Below, piece after piece: positions 1 through 9,223 of a DNA stretch of 19,674 nucleotides. The notes below the pieces were generated by a model. That model saw only the letters and a program-made list of their open reading frames with translations, did not search any database and was not told the DNA's origin. This DNA is from an uncultured Clostridium sp. (GTDB taxonomy: Bacteria > Bacillota > Clostridia > TANB77 > CAG-508). The stretch is from the NCBI GenBank assembly GCA_946008205.1, contig CAMGAZ010000005.1, forward strand, positions 1 to 19,674. Reading direction: 5' to 3'. The position numbers and the translations under genes were made by a program. Positions within the stretch are counted from its first letter, which is position 1. Every line of letters begins with the position of its first letter.

Positions 1-5
1 TCGGT

Positions 6-2183
6 ATGGAGCGGGTTAATGGTATTATGGTGTTAGTCGTTGTCGATGTGGTTTGTTTGTTTTTGTTTTTTATTTTGCAGTTGGCTACAGGCAGCAATAA
101 GGTACGTTCTTTTACTAGGTTTGTATTTGGTTTTTTTCTTTTTTTTACGATTATAAGTGCTGTTACTTCGTTTATTCCATGGGAAATATTTATAGTTGCT
201 ATAGTGTCTGTGATAATACCAACAATCTTAGATGTCGTGAATAATATAATTACAAGAAAAGAAGGAAACATTAAAACTAAAAGGTTTGTAAAAACTATTG
301 ACGGGATAAAGGCAAGTGTACTAAGGGCAATATTAGATTTATTATTGATACCTGATAAAATGTATATAACGTTAAAGGCGGAATGTAAAACAATTTACAG
401 AATGAAAAGAAGTAAAAAACATCTACTAGAGTGGATGACCTCAGAAGAGGCGGAGAAAATTGCTAAAACAGATGTTATATCATATTACAAAAATATGTGG
501 GCGAACACAATAATTGGACTAATAGGAATACTATGCGTATTATTTAGTCCAATTCTGCAAATTAAAAGTAATGGTATATTAGCATTATTGTTAGTTATAA
601 GCACAGTCTGGTTATGTGCGCCTAGTGTAATGTACAAAATTAGCAAGAAGAAGAAAGTAGAGAATGCATTGGAACAAATCAATGCCGATGAAAAAAAATA
701 CTTATTAGATATAGGTTATAAAACTTGGTTGTATTTTAAAGAAAATCTTACAGAAAGAGACCACTTCTTGCCACCGGATAATTATCAAGAGGATAGGAAA
801 CCCAAATTAGTGATGAGAACTTCATCAACTAATATAGGACTTGCATTGCTTGCAGTTACAGCAAGTTATGATTTGAAGTATGAGAACTTCAACGATACAA
901 TAGATTTATTATACAAAATGATAAATACGATTAATGATTTACCAAAATGGAATGGACATTTATATAATTGGTATAATATAGAAACTCTAGAACCACTAAA
1001 CCCTAAATATGTTTCATCGGTAGATAGTGGTAACTTTGTTGGATATTTATATGTATTAAAACAATTCTTGATAAAAAAGAAAGAAGAAATAGAAAATTGT
1101 GGAGCAGATGATAGCGAAAAAAATAATGAGATATATCAGAATTTGAAAAGCAAAGATGAAGGGAACAGTGAGGTAGTAGTAAAGAATGATGATATTCTTA
1201 ACAAGGTAGAATTTATGATTGAATCAATCACAAATATAATAAATAATACCGATTTTTCAAAATTATATGATACAGAAAATAGATTATTCTCTATTGGTTT
1301 TAATATTGAAGAAAATAAATTAACGGATTCATATTATGACTTACTTGCTTCAGAAGCAAGGCAAACAAGCTTAATTGCTATAGCTAAAAAAGATGTAAGT
1401 GAAAAACATTGGTATAATCTAAGTAGAACATTTACTACACTTAACAATTATAAAGGACTGGCCTCATGGTCAGGAACTTCTTTCGAATATCTAATGCCGA
1501 CTATAAATATTGAACAATATCCGGGGAGTATATTAGATGAATCTTGTAAATTCATGATAATGAGCCAACTTGAATACTGCAAGAAGCTAGGAATTCCGTG
1601 GGGAATATCTGAAGCAGCTTTCAACTTAAAGGATCTAAATAATAATTATCAATATAAAGCATTTGGAATACCATGGTTGGGATTGAAAAGAGGACTTTCA
1701 GATGAAATAGTTACATCATCATATGGGTCAATATTAGCAATAAATCAAGAACCTAAATTAGTTATAGAGAATTTAAAAAAATTAGAGTCAGAAGATATGT
1801 ATGATAAGTACGGATTTTATGAATCAATAGATTTTACGCCAGGAAGAGCGAAGAATGGCTATGCACCAGTGAAAACATATATGGCACACCATCAAGGTCT
1901 AATTCTACTATCAATAGATAATTTGATGAATGATAATATTATACAAAAGAGATTTAAACAAAATCCTGAAATTGAAGCAGTAGATATTCTTATGCAGGAA
2001 AAGATGCCAGAGAATATGATTACTACAAAAGAGGAAAAGGAAAAAATAGAAAAAATTAAATATCAAGATTATGAAGATTATACTCAAAGAAAATATACAA
2101 AGATAAATGAATATATGAATGTTTCAAATGTTATAGCAAATGACAAATATACTGTCGTTCTGGATCAATACGGAAACGGATAA
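6..2183 (+). CDS. Cyclic beta-1,2-glucan synthase-like protein, middle part (membrane segments and glycoamylase-like domain); 5' partial, ends at an in-frame stop
   Basis: The reading frame is open to the left edge, so the ATG at 6 is probably internal and the GT84 glycosyltransferase part would lie upstream. Visible are hydrophobic segments at about residues 8-28, 38-56, 59-78, 167-185 and 190-210, the linker motif HLLEWMTSEEAEK (140-152), and a glycoamylase-like domain at about 270-660 (blocks RTSSTNIGLALLAV, NGHLYNWY, GLASWSGTSFEYLMP, IPWGISEAAF, YMAHHQGL). The order of membrane helices, glycoamylase-like domain and GH94 is that of the large membrane-bound cyclic beta-1,2-glucan synthases (nearly 3000 residues). 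The frame stops with TAA at 2181-2183, inside the conserved start of the GH94 sandwich (GNG-stop-SKYKD, where relatives have a Tyr), and continues in the same frame. The family call is firm; whether the product is functional is not. Confidence 0.75.
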   Translation: MERVNGIMVLVVVDVVCLFLFFILQLATGSNKVRSFTRFVFGFFLFFTIISAVTSFIPWEIFIVAIVSVIIPTILDVVNNIITRKEGNIKTKRFVKTIDGIKASVLRAILDLLLIPDKMYITLKAECKTIYRMKRSKKHLLEWMTSEEAEKIAKTDVISYYKNMWANTIIGLIGILCVLFSPILQIKSNGILALLLVISTVWLCAPSVMYKISKKKKVENALEQINADEKKYLLDIGYKTWLYFKENLTERDHFLPPDNYQEDRKPKLVMRTSSTNIGLALLAVTASYDLKYENFNDTIDLLYKMINTINDLPKWNGHLYNWYNIETLEPLNPKYVSSVDSGNFVGYLYVLKQFLIKKKEEIENCGADDSEKNNEIYQNLKSKDEGNSEVVVKNDDILNKVEFMIESITNIINNTDFSKLYDTENRLFSIGFNIEENKLTDSYYDLLASEARQTSLIAIAKKDVSEKHWYNLSRTFTTLNNYKGLASWSGTSFEYLMPTINIEQYPGSILDESCKFMIMSQLEYCKKLGIPWGISEAAFNLKDLNNNYQYKAFGIPWLGLKRGLSDEIVTSSYGSILAINQEPKLVIENLKKLESEDMYDKYGFYESIDFTPGRAKNGYAPVKTYMAHHQGLILLSIDNLMNDNIIQKRFKQNPEIEAVDILMQEKMPENMITTKEEKEKIEKIKYQDYEDYTQRKYTKINEYMNVSNVIANDKYTVVLDQYGNG

Positions 2184-2306
2184 AGTAAATATAAAGATAT
2201 TCAGATAAATAGATATAAAGAAACAGATGAAGCAGAGCAGGGAATTAAATTTTATATAAAAAATATACGCAATAAAAATATATGGTCAAATACGTATTCA
2301 AAAAGC

Positions 2307-5300
2307 TTGCGAAAACCAGATAAATACAACATAATTTTTGCTCCAGAGGTAGATAAGATAGTAAGGAATGATGAGAATATACAAACTGTTACAAAAACGA
2401 TAGTAGATACTGATGAAGCAGTAGAAATACGAAGGCTAGAATTGAAAAATACTGGTACGACTGAGGAAATACTAGAAGTTACAGGCTTTTTTGAACCAGT
2501 ATTATCTAATAAGATGCAAGATTATGCCCATAAAGCTTTTAATAATCTATTTTTGTCATACGAGTATATGGATGCAATAAACACTATCCTGATAAAAAGA
2601 AAGGCTCATACAAATGAAGAAAGAGATATGTACATGGCAATAAGCCTATACACGCAGGCTAATAGCCTTGGAGAATTAGAATATGAAATTGATAAGGAAA
2701 AATTCTGGGGAAGATGTAATTATAATTTACCAAAAGAAGTTGAAAATTCTATTCCATTTAGCAAAAAAATAGGATATACGACAGATCCTATTATAGCACT
2801 TAAGAAAACTATAAATATTAAGCCGGAGGAAACGGCTTCATTAGATTTGATAATATCTGTTGGTGAAGAAAAGGATATTACAATAAGAAATTTATTTAAG
2901 TTTTTAAATAACGAGAATGTAAAACGTACTTTTGAGTTATTAAAAGCGAAAAGTGAAGCGGAAAATAGATATCTCGGGATAAAAGGTAAAGATATAGATG
3001 TGTATCAAGAAATGCTTTCGTACTTATTGTTTACACCGAAAGTCTCAATAAAAAAACCTCTAAAAGATAAAAACTTTCCAACGTCTGAACTTTGGAAATA
3101 TGGAATATCAGGGGATCTTCCTATATTGCTAGTAAAGATAAAAGATATAAATGACATAGATATTATAAAAGAAGTATTAAGTGCATATGAATTTTTTAGA
3201 GTAAAAAATATAAAAGTAGATTTAGTAATATTAAATGAAGAGAGTGAATCATACGAGAGCTATGTTAAAGATGCTATTCAGTCTGCGATTATGAATAAAA
3301 ATATTGCTTATTTATTGAATGTACCTGGAGGAATTTTTTGCCTAGAGAATATTGAAAAGCAGGATAAAAAATTGTTAGAGACGAGAGCTAACTTAGTGAT
3401 TAATGCAAACTATAGCTCTTTAGCACTACAAATGGAAGATATTGAAAACAGAACTATGGACAATATTAAGGAAACTGTTTGTGATTCTAAGCAAAATATG
3501 ATAGTGGATACTAATGAGGAAAAGGAAGTAATAATAGACGTAAATAACCTTAAATATTTTAATGAATATGGAGGATTTTCAAAAGACGGCAGAGAGTATT
3601 GTATAAAAATAAATACAAATAATAAATTACCTACGGTCTGGAGCCACATAATTGCAAATAAAAATTTTGGGACACTTACTACTGAAAATATGGGAGGATA
3701 TACTTGGTATAAAAATAGTAGACTAAATAGACTTACTGCGTGGTCGAATGATCAAATTATTGATACACCATCAGAAATAATATATGTAAAAGATATGGAT
3801 ACAGGAAGAAAATGGTCTTTAGGATTTAATCCAATGCATGATGATAATGACTATTATGCAATATATGGTTTTGGATATGCAAAATACATTCATTGCTCAT
3901 CTAAAATAAAACAGACAGTAAATGTGTTTGTACCAAAAGACGATAATGTAAAAATAAATATGATAACATTAGAGAATAAAAATCCTCAAAAAAAGAACTT
4001 AAGGCTAATTTATTATATCAAACCTGTGCTTGGTGAGGATGAGATAAAAACTAACTCATATTTACAACTGGAATTAGATGATTCTTCTAATATTATGATT
4101 GTGAAAAATCTTGGATATGAACAAAAAAACAATCAAATATTTATAGGGTGCAGTGAAAAAATAAATTCTTATACTGGGAGCAAGGCTTCTTTTCTTAAAG
4201 GATCAACTTTGGAAAATCCTATAGGACTTGAACAGGTTGAACTAAATATGGAAAACTCTTTTGGAGAGGATGGGATAGTTGCAATATCAATGAATGTTAC
4301 CATTGAGGCCTTTTCAACGAGAGAAATAGTGCTAATGTTAGGTGAAGCTTCTAATAAGGAAGCATGTCAGGATACAGCTTACAAATATTCAAATGTTGGC
4401 AACTGTAAAAAAGAGTATGCAAATGTAAAAAAATATTGGGAAGATATAATTAATACTTTGCAAGTTAACACTCCTATGGAATCAACAAATATTCTATTAA
4501 ATGGATGGCTTGTTTATCAAACCATTGCTTCCAGACTATATGCTAAGACAGGATTCTATCAATCAGGAGGTGCGTATGGGTTCAGGGATCAACTACAAGA
4601 CTCAATGTTAACTAAATATATGGTGCCAGAAATGGCGAGAGAACAAATTTTAAGAAATAGCAGGCATCAATTTTTAGAAGGCGATGTAGAACACTGGTGG
4701 CATGAAGAAACAGAAAAAGGAATACGCACTAAATTTTCGGATGATCTTTTGTGGTTGCCATTTGTAACAGCAGATTATGTGGATTTTACTGAGGATTATA
4801 GTGTGTTGGAAGAAGAGACAACTTATAAAATAGGTGCGACTTTGGGAGAAAACCAAAATGAAAGATATGATTTCTATGGCGATTCAGATTTCAGAGAAAG
4901 CTTATATAAGCATTGCATAAATGCTATAGAAAAGTCATTGAACTTCGGAGAACATGGACTTCCAAAAATAGGAGCAGGAGATTGGAATGATGGCTTCAAT
5001 AATGTAGGAATTAAAGGAAAAGGAGAAAGTGTATGGCTTGGATTCTTTATGTATGCTGTATTAGATAAATTTATTCCGATTTGTGAATATAAAAATGACG
5101 AATCTCACGTTGAAAAGTATAGGCAAGTCATGGACTCTTTGAGAAGAGCGTTGAACAGCGATGCATGGGATAGCAGATGGTATAAAAGGGCTTTTACCGA
5201 TGAAGGAAAGATTTTAGGCAGTCTGCAAAACGAGGAGTGCAAAATTGATAGTATATCTCAGAGTTGGTCAATTATATCTGGAGCAGGAGATAATGATAAA

Positions 5301-5948
5301 AAATATATTGCAATGGAGAGTTTAGAAAATCATTTAATAGACAGAGATGTTGGAATTATAAAATTATTAGACCCACCTTTTGAAAAAAGCAAGCTAGAGC
5401 CTGGTTATATAAAGTCATACCTGCCGGGCACAAGAGAAAATGGAGGACAATATACACATGCCGCAGTTTGGACAATAATAGCTCAAACTATGCTAAACTT
5501 AAATGATAAAGCATATGAAAACTATAGAATGATAAATCCAATAGAGCATGCAAGAACTAAGGATGAAAGCAGTAAATATAAAGTAGAACCATATGTTATA
5601 GCTGCAGATGTGTATGGACAGGGGAATTTAGCTGGACGAGGAGGTTGGACTTGGTACACAGGCTCAAGTAGCTGGATGTATATAGCTGGAATAAAATATA
5701 TTCTTGGACTTAATATAGAACATGGATATTTAAAAATAGAGCCACATATCCCAGCTAATTGGGATGGATATATAATAAAATATAGATATGGCAATAGTAT
5801 GTATAATATTAAAGTAATAAATAAACAAAACAATGTGAAAAGTATAAATGAAAGGACAAAAATAAAATGCAATGGGGAAGAAATAATTGATGGCAAAATA
5901 AAGCTTGAAAAAAGTGGTAAAATTTATAATATTGAGGCATTTATTTAG
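2307..5948 (+). CDS. GH94 (cellobiose-phosphorylase-like) C-terminal part of the same cyclic glucan synthase-like protein, separated by an in-frame TAA
   Basis: This is the same frame as the upstream part. Codons 2184-2306 are also coding-like, so both pieces are one gene broken by a stop. The nominal TTG start at 2307 has no ribosome binding site and is unlikely to be used. Two beta-sandwich regions are seen (second near NMGGYTWYKNSRLN), then an (alpha/alpha)6 barrel with SGGAYGFRDQLQDSM (about 753-767), EHWWHEE, SDDLLWLP, GAGDWNDG with the family's general-acid Asp at about 892, and GRGGWTWYTGSSSWM. In cyclic glucan synthases the GH94 part phosphorolyses beta-1,2 linkages and sets chain length. 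No further stop or frameshift occurs in 1213 codons, so the interruption is recent, tolerated, or a sequence error. A stand-alone 1,2-beta-oligoglucan phosphorylase is the alternative, but the lack of a start signal argues against it. Confidence 0.75.
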   Translation: MRKPDKYNIIFAPEVDKIVRNDENIQTVTKTIVDTDEAVEIRRLELKNTGTTEEILEVTGFFEPVLSNKMQDYAHKAFNNLFLSYEYMDAINTILIKRKAHTNEERDMYMAISLYTQANSLGELEYEIDKEKFWGRCNYNLPKEVENSIPFSKKIGYTTDPIIALKKTINIKPEETASLDLIISVGEEKDITIRNLFKFLNNENVKRTFELLKAKSEAENRYLGIKGKDIDVYQEMLSYLLFTPKVSIKKPLKDKNFPTSELWKYGISGDLPILLVKIKDINDIDIIKEVLSAYEFFRVKNIKVDLVILNEESESYESYVKDAIQSAIMNKNIAYLLNVPGGIFCLENIEKQDKKLLETRANLVINANYSSLALQMEDIENRTMDNIKETVCDSKQNMIVDTNEEKEVIIDVNNLKYFNEYGGFSKDGREYCIKINTNNKLPTVWSHIIANKNFGTLTTENMGGYTWYKNSRLNRLTAWSNDQIIDTPSEIIYVKDMDTGRKWSLGFNPMHDDNDYYAIYGFGYAKYIHCSSKIKQTVNVFVPKDDNVKINMITLENKNPQKKNLRLIYYIKPVLGEDEIKTNSYLQLELDDSSNIMIVKNLGYEQKNNQIFIGCSEKINSYTGSKASFLKGSTLENPIGLEQVELNMENSFGEDGIVAISMNVTIEAFSTREIVLMLGEASNKEACQDTAYKYSNVGNCKKEYANVKKYWEDIINTLQVNTPMESTNILLNGWLVYQTIASRLYAKTGFYQSGGAYGFRDQLQDSMLTKYMVPEMAREQILRNSRHQFLEGDVEHWWHEETEKGIRTKFSDDLLWLPFVTADYVDFTEDYSVLEEETTYKIGATLGENQNERYDFYGDSDFRESLYKHCINAIEKSLNFGEHGLPKIGAGDWNDGFNNVGIKGKGESVWLGFFMYAVLDKFIPICEYKNDESHVEKYRQVMDSLRRALNSDAWDSRWYKRAFTDEGKILGSLQNEECKIDSISQSWSIISGAGDNDKKYIAMESLENHLIDRDVGIIKLLDPPFEKSKLEPGYIKSYLPGTRENGGQYTHAAVWTIIAQTMLNLNDKAYENYRMINPIEHARTKDESSKYKVEPYVIAADVYGQGNLAGRGGWTWYTGSSSWMYIAGIKYILGLNIEHGYLKIEPHIPANWDGYIIKYRYGNSMYNIKVINKQNNVKSINERTKIKCNGEEIIDGKIKLEKSGKIYNIEAFI

Positions 5949-5958
5949 TAGTAGAGAG

Positions 5959-5985
5959 ATGAAAGAGAGAACATCTCTCTTTCAT
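5959..5985 (+). terminator. Stem-loop terminator after the glucan synthase gene
   Basis: A perfect 11-bp inverted repeat (ATGAAAGAGAG / CTCTCTTTCAT) with a 5-nt centre begins 11 bases after the stop codon. The following sequence (TAAATTT) is only a weak U-tract, so termination may be incomplete. Confidence 0.55.
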
Positions 5986-6060
5986 TAAATTTATAGTAGA
6001 ACATTGTTTAAATAATGAAATTTAAATGTAATAATATAGTAATAATATTGAAAAAAAGCT

Positions 6061-6089
6061 TTGACAAGAATTAATAGTAGAGTTATAAT
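6061..6089 (+). promoter_or_regulatory. Sigma-A-type promoter of the walRK-lepB-holB-ricT transcription unit
   Basis: A perfect -35 TTGACA (6061-6066), a 17-base spacer and a perfect -10 TATAAT (6084-6089) lie 33 bases before the ATG of the first gene. A GAGAGGGA ribosome binding site follows at about 6108-6115. Confidence 0.85.
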
Positions 6090-6122
6090 AAATGCAATGA
6101 AAGTACAAGAGAGGGAATATTT

Positions 6123-6989
6123 ATGGGAAAAAGAACTATAAAAAATGAAGTAAGCACAAGGGATGCAGAAGTGAATCAGGTAAAAAGATTTACGACCAGT
6201 GGTAAATCAGCTAAAAAAATGAGGAAAAACTGGAAATTAAAAATGGCTTCTATTGGGTTGGCAGCAGGTCTCGGAGCTGTAACACCTTCAATCATTACTA
6301 ATATAGCTCAAAATATAAATGAAACTAATAGTACAAAGCAAGCAATAGAAATGGCTGTTTCAACAGATAAGTACATAGAAAATATTAAGTCAAATCAAAC
6401 TTTACAAATAACGTTTTCTGATGACAATATTATGAAAATGCAAAATCTAAAATCAGCAATAAATGACTATAAAGAGCTAAAATATAAGAAAGATAAAACA
6501 TACGGCGAAGAGCAAAGATTTTTGGATTCATGCAGGACAATAGGAGAATCAAAAAGCCTTGTAATAGAAGCTTATACTAACACAATAAGAGCGAAAGTTG
6601 CTGAAGCATATGGGATTACTGATTCAGAAGAAATATCTAAAATAAAAATAGGAGACTATATTGAAGTAGGTACAAATGGAGAATTTGCTCACAATCCCCA
6701 AATTGATATGCCTGACGGAACATGTATAGTAAAGGCTTCATTCTTTAATCCAAATAAAACTATGGATTCAACTCTCGGGAAAAATATAATTGATGCAAGA
6801 GCATTACTAGATGAGCAAGACTTTTCAGAAGATAGCAAAATAGATGAACTACCTATCGAGAAGATTATTAAAACTTTTGAAGAGACTAAGAAGTTTGAAA
6901 AAAACTATAAACTTATATTAGACCAAAAAGGTAATATAAAAACTCAGAATATTGAACAAGCTAAGGAAACAGACGACCGCACAAAATAA
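6123..6989 (+). CDS. Unrecognised membrane-anchored or exported protein, first gene of the walRK operon
   Basis: I do not recognise a family. The 288-residue protein has a basic N-terminus rich in Lys/Arg (residues 1-40), one hydrophobic stretch at about 42-62 (MASIGLAAGLGAVTPSII) and then a hydrophilic, mostly helical-looking body. A run at about 185-220 (IEVGTNGEFAHNP, MPDGTCIVKASFFNP) looks like beta structure. The positive-inside layout suggests a single-pass protein with its C-terminal part outside. A consensus promoter and a good Shine-Dalgarno precede the ATG. The gene ends 22 bases before the regulator's ATG, with no terminator between, so it is very likely co-transcribed with the two-component system. 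That makes an accessory or cell-envelope role plausible but unproven. Confidence 0.7.
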   Translation: MGKRTIKNEVSTRDAEVNQVKRFTTSGKSAKKMRKNWKLKMASIGLAAGLGAVTPSIITNIAQNINETNSTKQAIEMAVSTDKYIENIKSNQTLQITFSDDNIMKMQNLKSAINDYKELKYKKDKTYGEEQRFLDSCRTIGESKSLVIEAYTNTIRAKVAEAYGITDSEEISKIKIGDYIEVGTNGEFAHNPQIDMPDGTCIVKASFFNPNKTMDSTLGKNIIDARALLDEQDFSEDSKIDELPIEKIIKTFEETKKFEKNYKLILDQKGNIKTQNIEQAKETDDRTK

Positions 6990-7011
6990 TTTTATAAAGG
7001 AGAGAACTTCT

Positions 7012-7740
7012 ATGAAAGAAAAATTAGATCCAAATAAAAAAACAATATTAGTTGTTGACGATGAAAAGCCTATAATAGATATTTTGGTGTACAACCTAAA
7101 TAAAGAAGGATACAATACCTTAGAAGCAACTGATGGACAGATGGGATTAGATGTTGCCCTAGAAGAAAAGCCGGATTTAGTATTGCTCGATATAATGTTG
7201 CCTAAAATAGATGGGTTAACAGTATGTAAAAAAATTAAACAATCTTACAATGTACCTATTTTGATGATTTCAGCCAAAGATGAGGAAGTTGACAAGATAG
7301 TTGGACTTGAATTAGGAGCAGATGATTATATTACTAAGCCATTTAGCGTAAGAGAGTTAATGGCAAGAGTCAAGGCAAATTTGAGAAAAGTTGAAGGCGA
7401 AAAAGAGCAAAAAGATAAAGAGGATAGCAAAAAAGAAAATAAAATTGTTGTAGGAGATTTGGAATTAGATTTAGAAAAAGTGGAAGTAAAAGTAAAGGGA
7501 GAAGTAAAACCTTTAACTCCAAAAGAATTTGAATTAGTGAAGTATTTAGCAATGCAACCAGGAGTACCAGTTACAAGAGAAGTTTTACTAGAGAAAGTAT
7601 GGAACTATGAATATTATGGAGATATACGAACAGTAGATGTTACAGTTTGTAGAATAAGAGAAAAACTTGGAGATAGTACAAAAAATTCAAAAATAATTAT
7701 TAATAAAAGAGGTATAGGATATTATTTAGCATCTAAATAG
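7012..7740 (+). CDS. walR: OmpR/PhoB-family response regulator, WalR (YycF)-like
   Basis: This 242-residue protein has a receiver domain (about 10-125) with acidic pair Asp16-Asp17, phospho-acceptor Asp60 (LVLLDIMLP), Ser87 (ISAKD) and Lys109 (YITKPF). A winged-helix DNA-binding domain follows (about 145-240; LTPKEFELVKYL, VWNYEYYGDIRTVDVTV, RGIGYYL). I chose the ATG at 7012 over an upstream in-frame start at 6952: AAAGGAGAG sits at 6997-7005, and the upstream start would overlap the previous gene. The WalK-like kinase follows 11 bases downstream. In Firmicutes WalRK controls autolysins and cell-wall turnover. The lysine/glutamate-rich linker (about 129-144) is longer than usual. It could instead be a PhoB/PhoP-type regulator, because walH, walI and walJ are not in the cluster. 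Confidence 0.85.
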   Translation: MKEKLDPNKKTILVVDDEKPIIDILVYNLNKEGYNTLEATDGQMGLDVALEEKPDLVLLDIMLPKIDGLTVCKKIKQSYNVPILMISAKDEEVDKIVGLELGADDYITKPFSVRELMARVKANLRKVEGEKEQKDKEDSKKENKIVVGDLELDLEKVEVKVKGEVKPLTPKEFELVKYLAMQPGVPVTREVLLEKVWNYEYYGDIRTVDVTVCRIREKLGDSTKNSKIIINKRGIGYYLASK

Positions 7741-7751
7741 AAGGAAGAGAA

Positions 7752-9191
7752 ATGAAGAAATTACAGAATAAAATATTACTAATATTCTTTTTAATTGGAA
7801 TAATTATAATAGTTGGTATGGGAGCTTTCTTTGGACATATAATAAATCAAGCTAATACATTTATAGGCTCTTTAGAGTATGTTACTTCGCAAGAATTAGA
7901 ACAGATTACAAATGCACAAATTAATCAAACTAAGATACTAATATTAGGTACAATATTAGTATTTTCTTGCATTGTTCTGGTGATTGGAATCTTTGTTTCA
8001 GAAGTCATAGTGAAGCCAATAATTAAAATGATTAATAATGCTCAAAAGATAGCAAGTGGAGAAAGTGTAGAACTAGTAGAAGTAAATAAATCAAAGAAAC
8101 GAAAAAAGAAAAAAACAGAAATTGACTCTATTACTAATATTATAGGGTTAATGACAGGAGAAATGAAACAGAAATTAAATGAGGTAAATAGGCAGAAAAG
8201 AGAGATAGAAGCAATTTTACTACATATGAATGATGGCATCTTAGCTTTTGATGAAAAAGGTAATGTAATGCACATTAATCCGGCGGCCAAAACTTTATTA
8301 AATATTGATAGAGAAAAAACTTTTGATGAAATTTTCAAAAAACTTAATACTAATATAAATATGGAAACTATAATGTATCTTGATAATTGGGACGAACAAA
8401 AAATAACTTTAAATGTATATTTTGCTTCGTACAAAGACGAAAACGATTTATCATCAGGTATAATTGCTGTTATTCAAGATATTACCGAACATGTCAAATT
8501 AGATAATATGAGAAAAGAATTCGTTGCAGATGTATCGCATGAATTAAAAACTCCAATAACTTCTATAATTGGATATGCGGATACTTTGCAGGATGGAGAT
8601 TACGATAAGGTGACACAACAGAAATTTTTATCTGTAATATCTTCTGAAGGAAGAAGAATGGCAAACTTAGTAAGTGACCTTTTAACTTTATCAAGGTATG
8701 ACACGAAGAAAATGACAAGAGAAGTCACAGAGTTTGATTTAGGTGAGCTTGCAAAAAAATGCCAAGAAAAATTAGAGATAGAAATAGAGAAGAAGAAACA
8801 AAATGTTGAATGTTATGTTACGGCAGATGTTCCACCAATTCAAGCTGACAAGAATGGAATAGAAAGAGTAATACTTAATGTATTGTCAAATGCAATAAAA
8901 TATACTCCAGAGCAAGGAAATATTAAAGTATATGTGGGATTTGTATATAACGATGCATATATCAAGGTAATAGATAATGGCATAGGAATTCCAAAAGAAG
9001 ACTTATCAAGAATATTTGAGAGATTCTACAGAGTGGATAAGGCACGTTCAAGAGAAATGGGAGGAACTGGACTTGGTTTATCTATAGCAAAGGAAATAAT
9101 AGAACAAAATAAAGGTAGCATAGATATAAAAAGCGAATATGGTAAAGGAACAGAAGTAGTAATCCGAATTCCTGCCACAAAAAAGGCATAA
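7752..9191 (+). CDS. walK: Sensor histidine kinase, WalK (YycG)-like
   Basis: Two membrane segments (about 8-30 and 62-87) flank only about 30 extracytoplasmic residues. A HAMP-type linker follows, interrupted by the basic run KSKKRKKKKTE (113-123). Next come a PAS domain (about 150-250; LLHMNDGILAFDEKGNVMHINPAA), a HisKA domain with phospho-acceptor His263 (DVSHELKTP), and an ATPase domain with N-box Asn380 (NVLSNAIKYTP), DNGIGIP (408-414), ERFYRVDKARS and GGTGLGLS (437-444). It phosphorylates the regulator encoded just upstream; AAGGAAG precedes the ATG. Bacillus WalK carries a large extracellular PAS domain that is absent here, so the input signal probably reaches the kinase through the membrane helices, a partner protein or the cytoplasmic PAS. 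WalK is the best match; a PhoR-type kinase has the same domain order. Confidence 0.85.
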   Translation: MKKLQNKILLIFFLIGIIIIVGMGAFFGHIINQANTFIGSLEYVTSQELEQITNAQINQTKILILGTILVFSCIVLVIGIFVSEVIVKPIIKMINNAQKIASGESVELVEVNKSKKRKKKKTEIDSITNIIGLMTGEMKQKLNEVNRQKREIEAILLHMNDGILAFDEKGNVMHINPAAKTLLNIDREKTFDEIFKKLNTNINMETIMYLDNWDEQKITLNVYFASYKDENDLSSGIIAVIQDITEHVKLDNMRKEFVADVSHELKTPITSIIGYADTLQDGDYDKVTQQKFLSVISSEGRRMANLVSDLLTLSRYDTKKMTREVTEFDLGELAKKCQEKLEIEIEKKKQNVECYVTADVPPIQADKNGIERVILNVLSNAIKYTPEQGNIKVYVGFVYNDAYIKVIDNGIGIPKEDLSRIFERFYRVDKARSREMGGTGLGLSIAKEIIEQNKGSIDIKSEYGKGTEVVIRIPATKKA

Positions 9192-9223
9192 CTAAAGAAA
9201 ACTAGATATAGAAAGGAATAGAT

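Noticed and set aside
6952..7011. Longer N-terminus for the response regulator
   Set aside because: It would overlap the upstream gene in another frame and adds residues not found in the family. AAAGGAGAG clearly serves the ATG at 7012.
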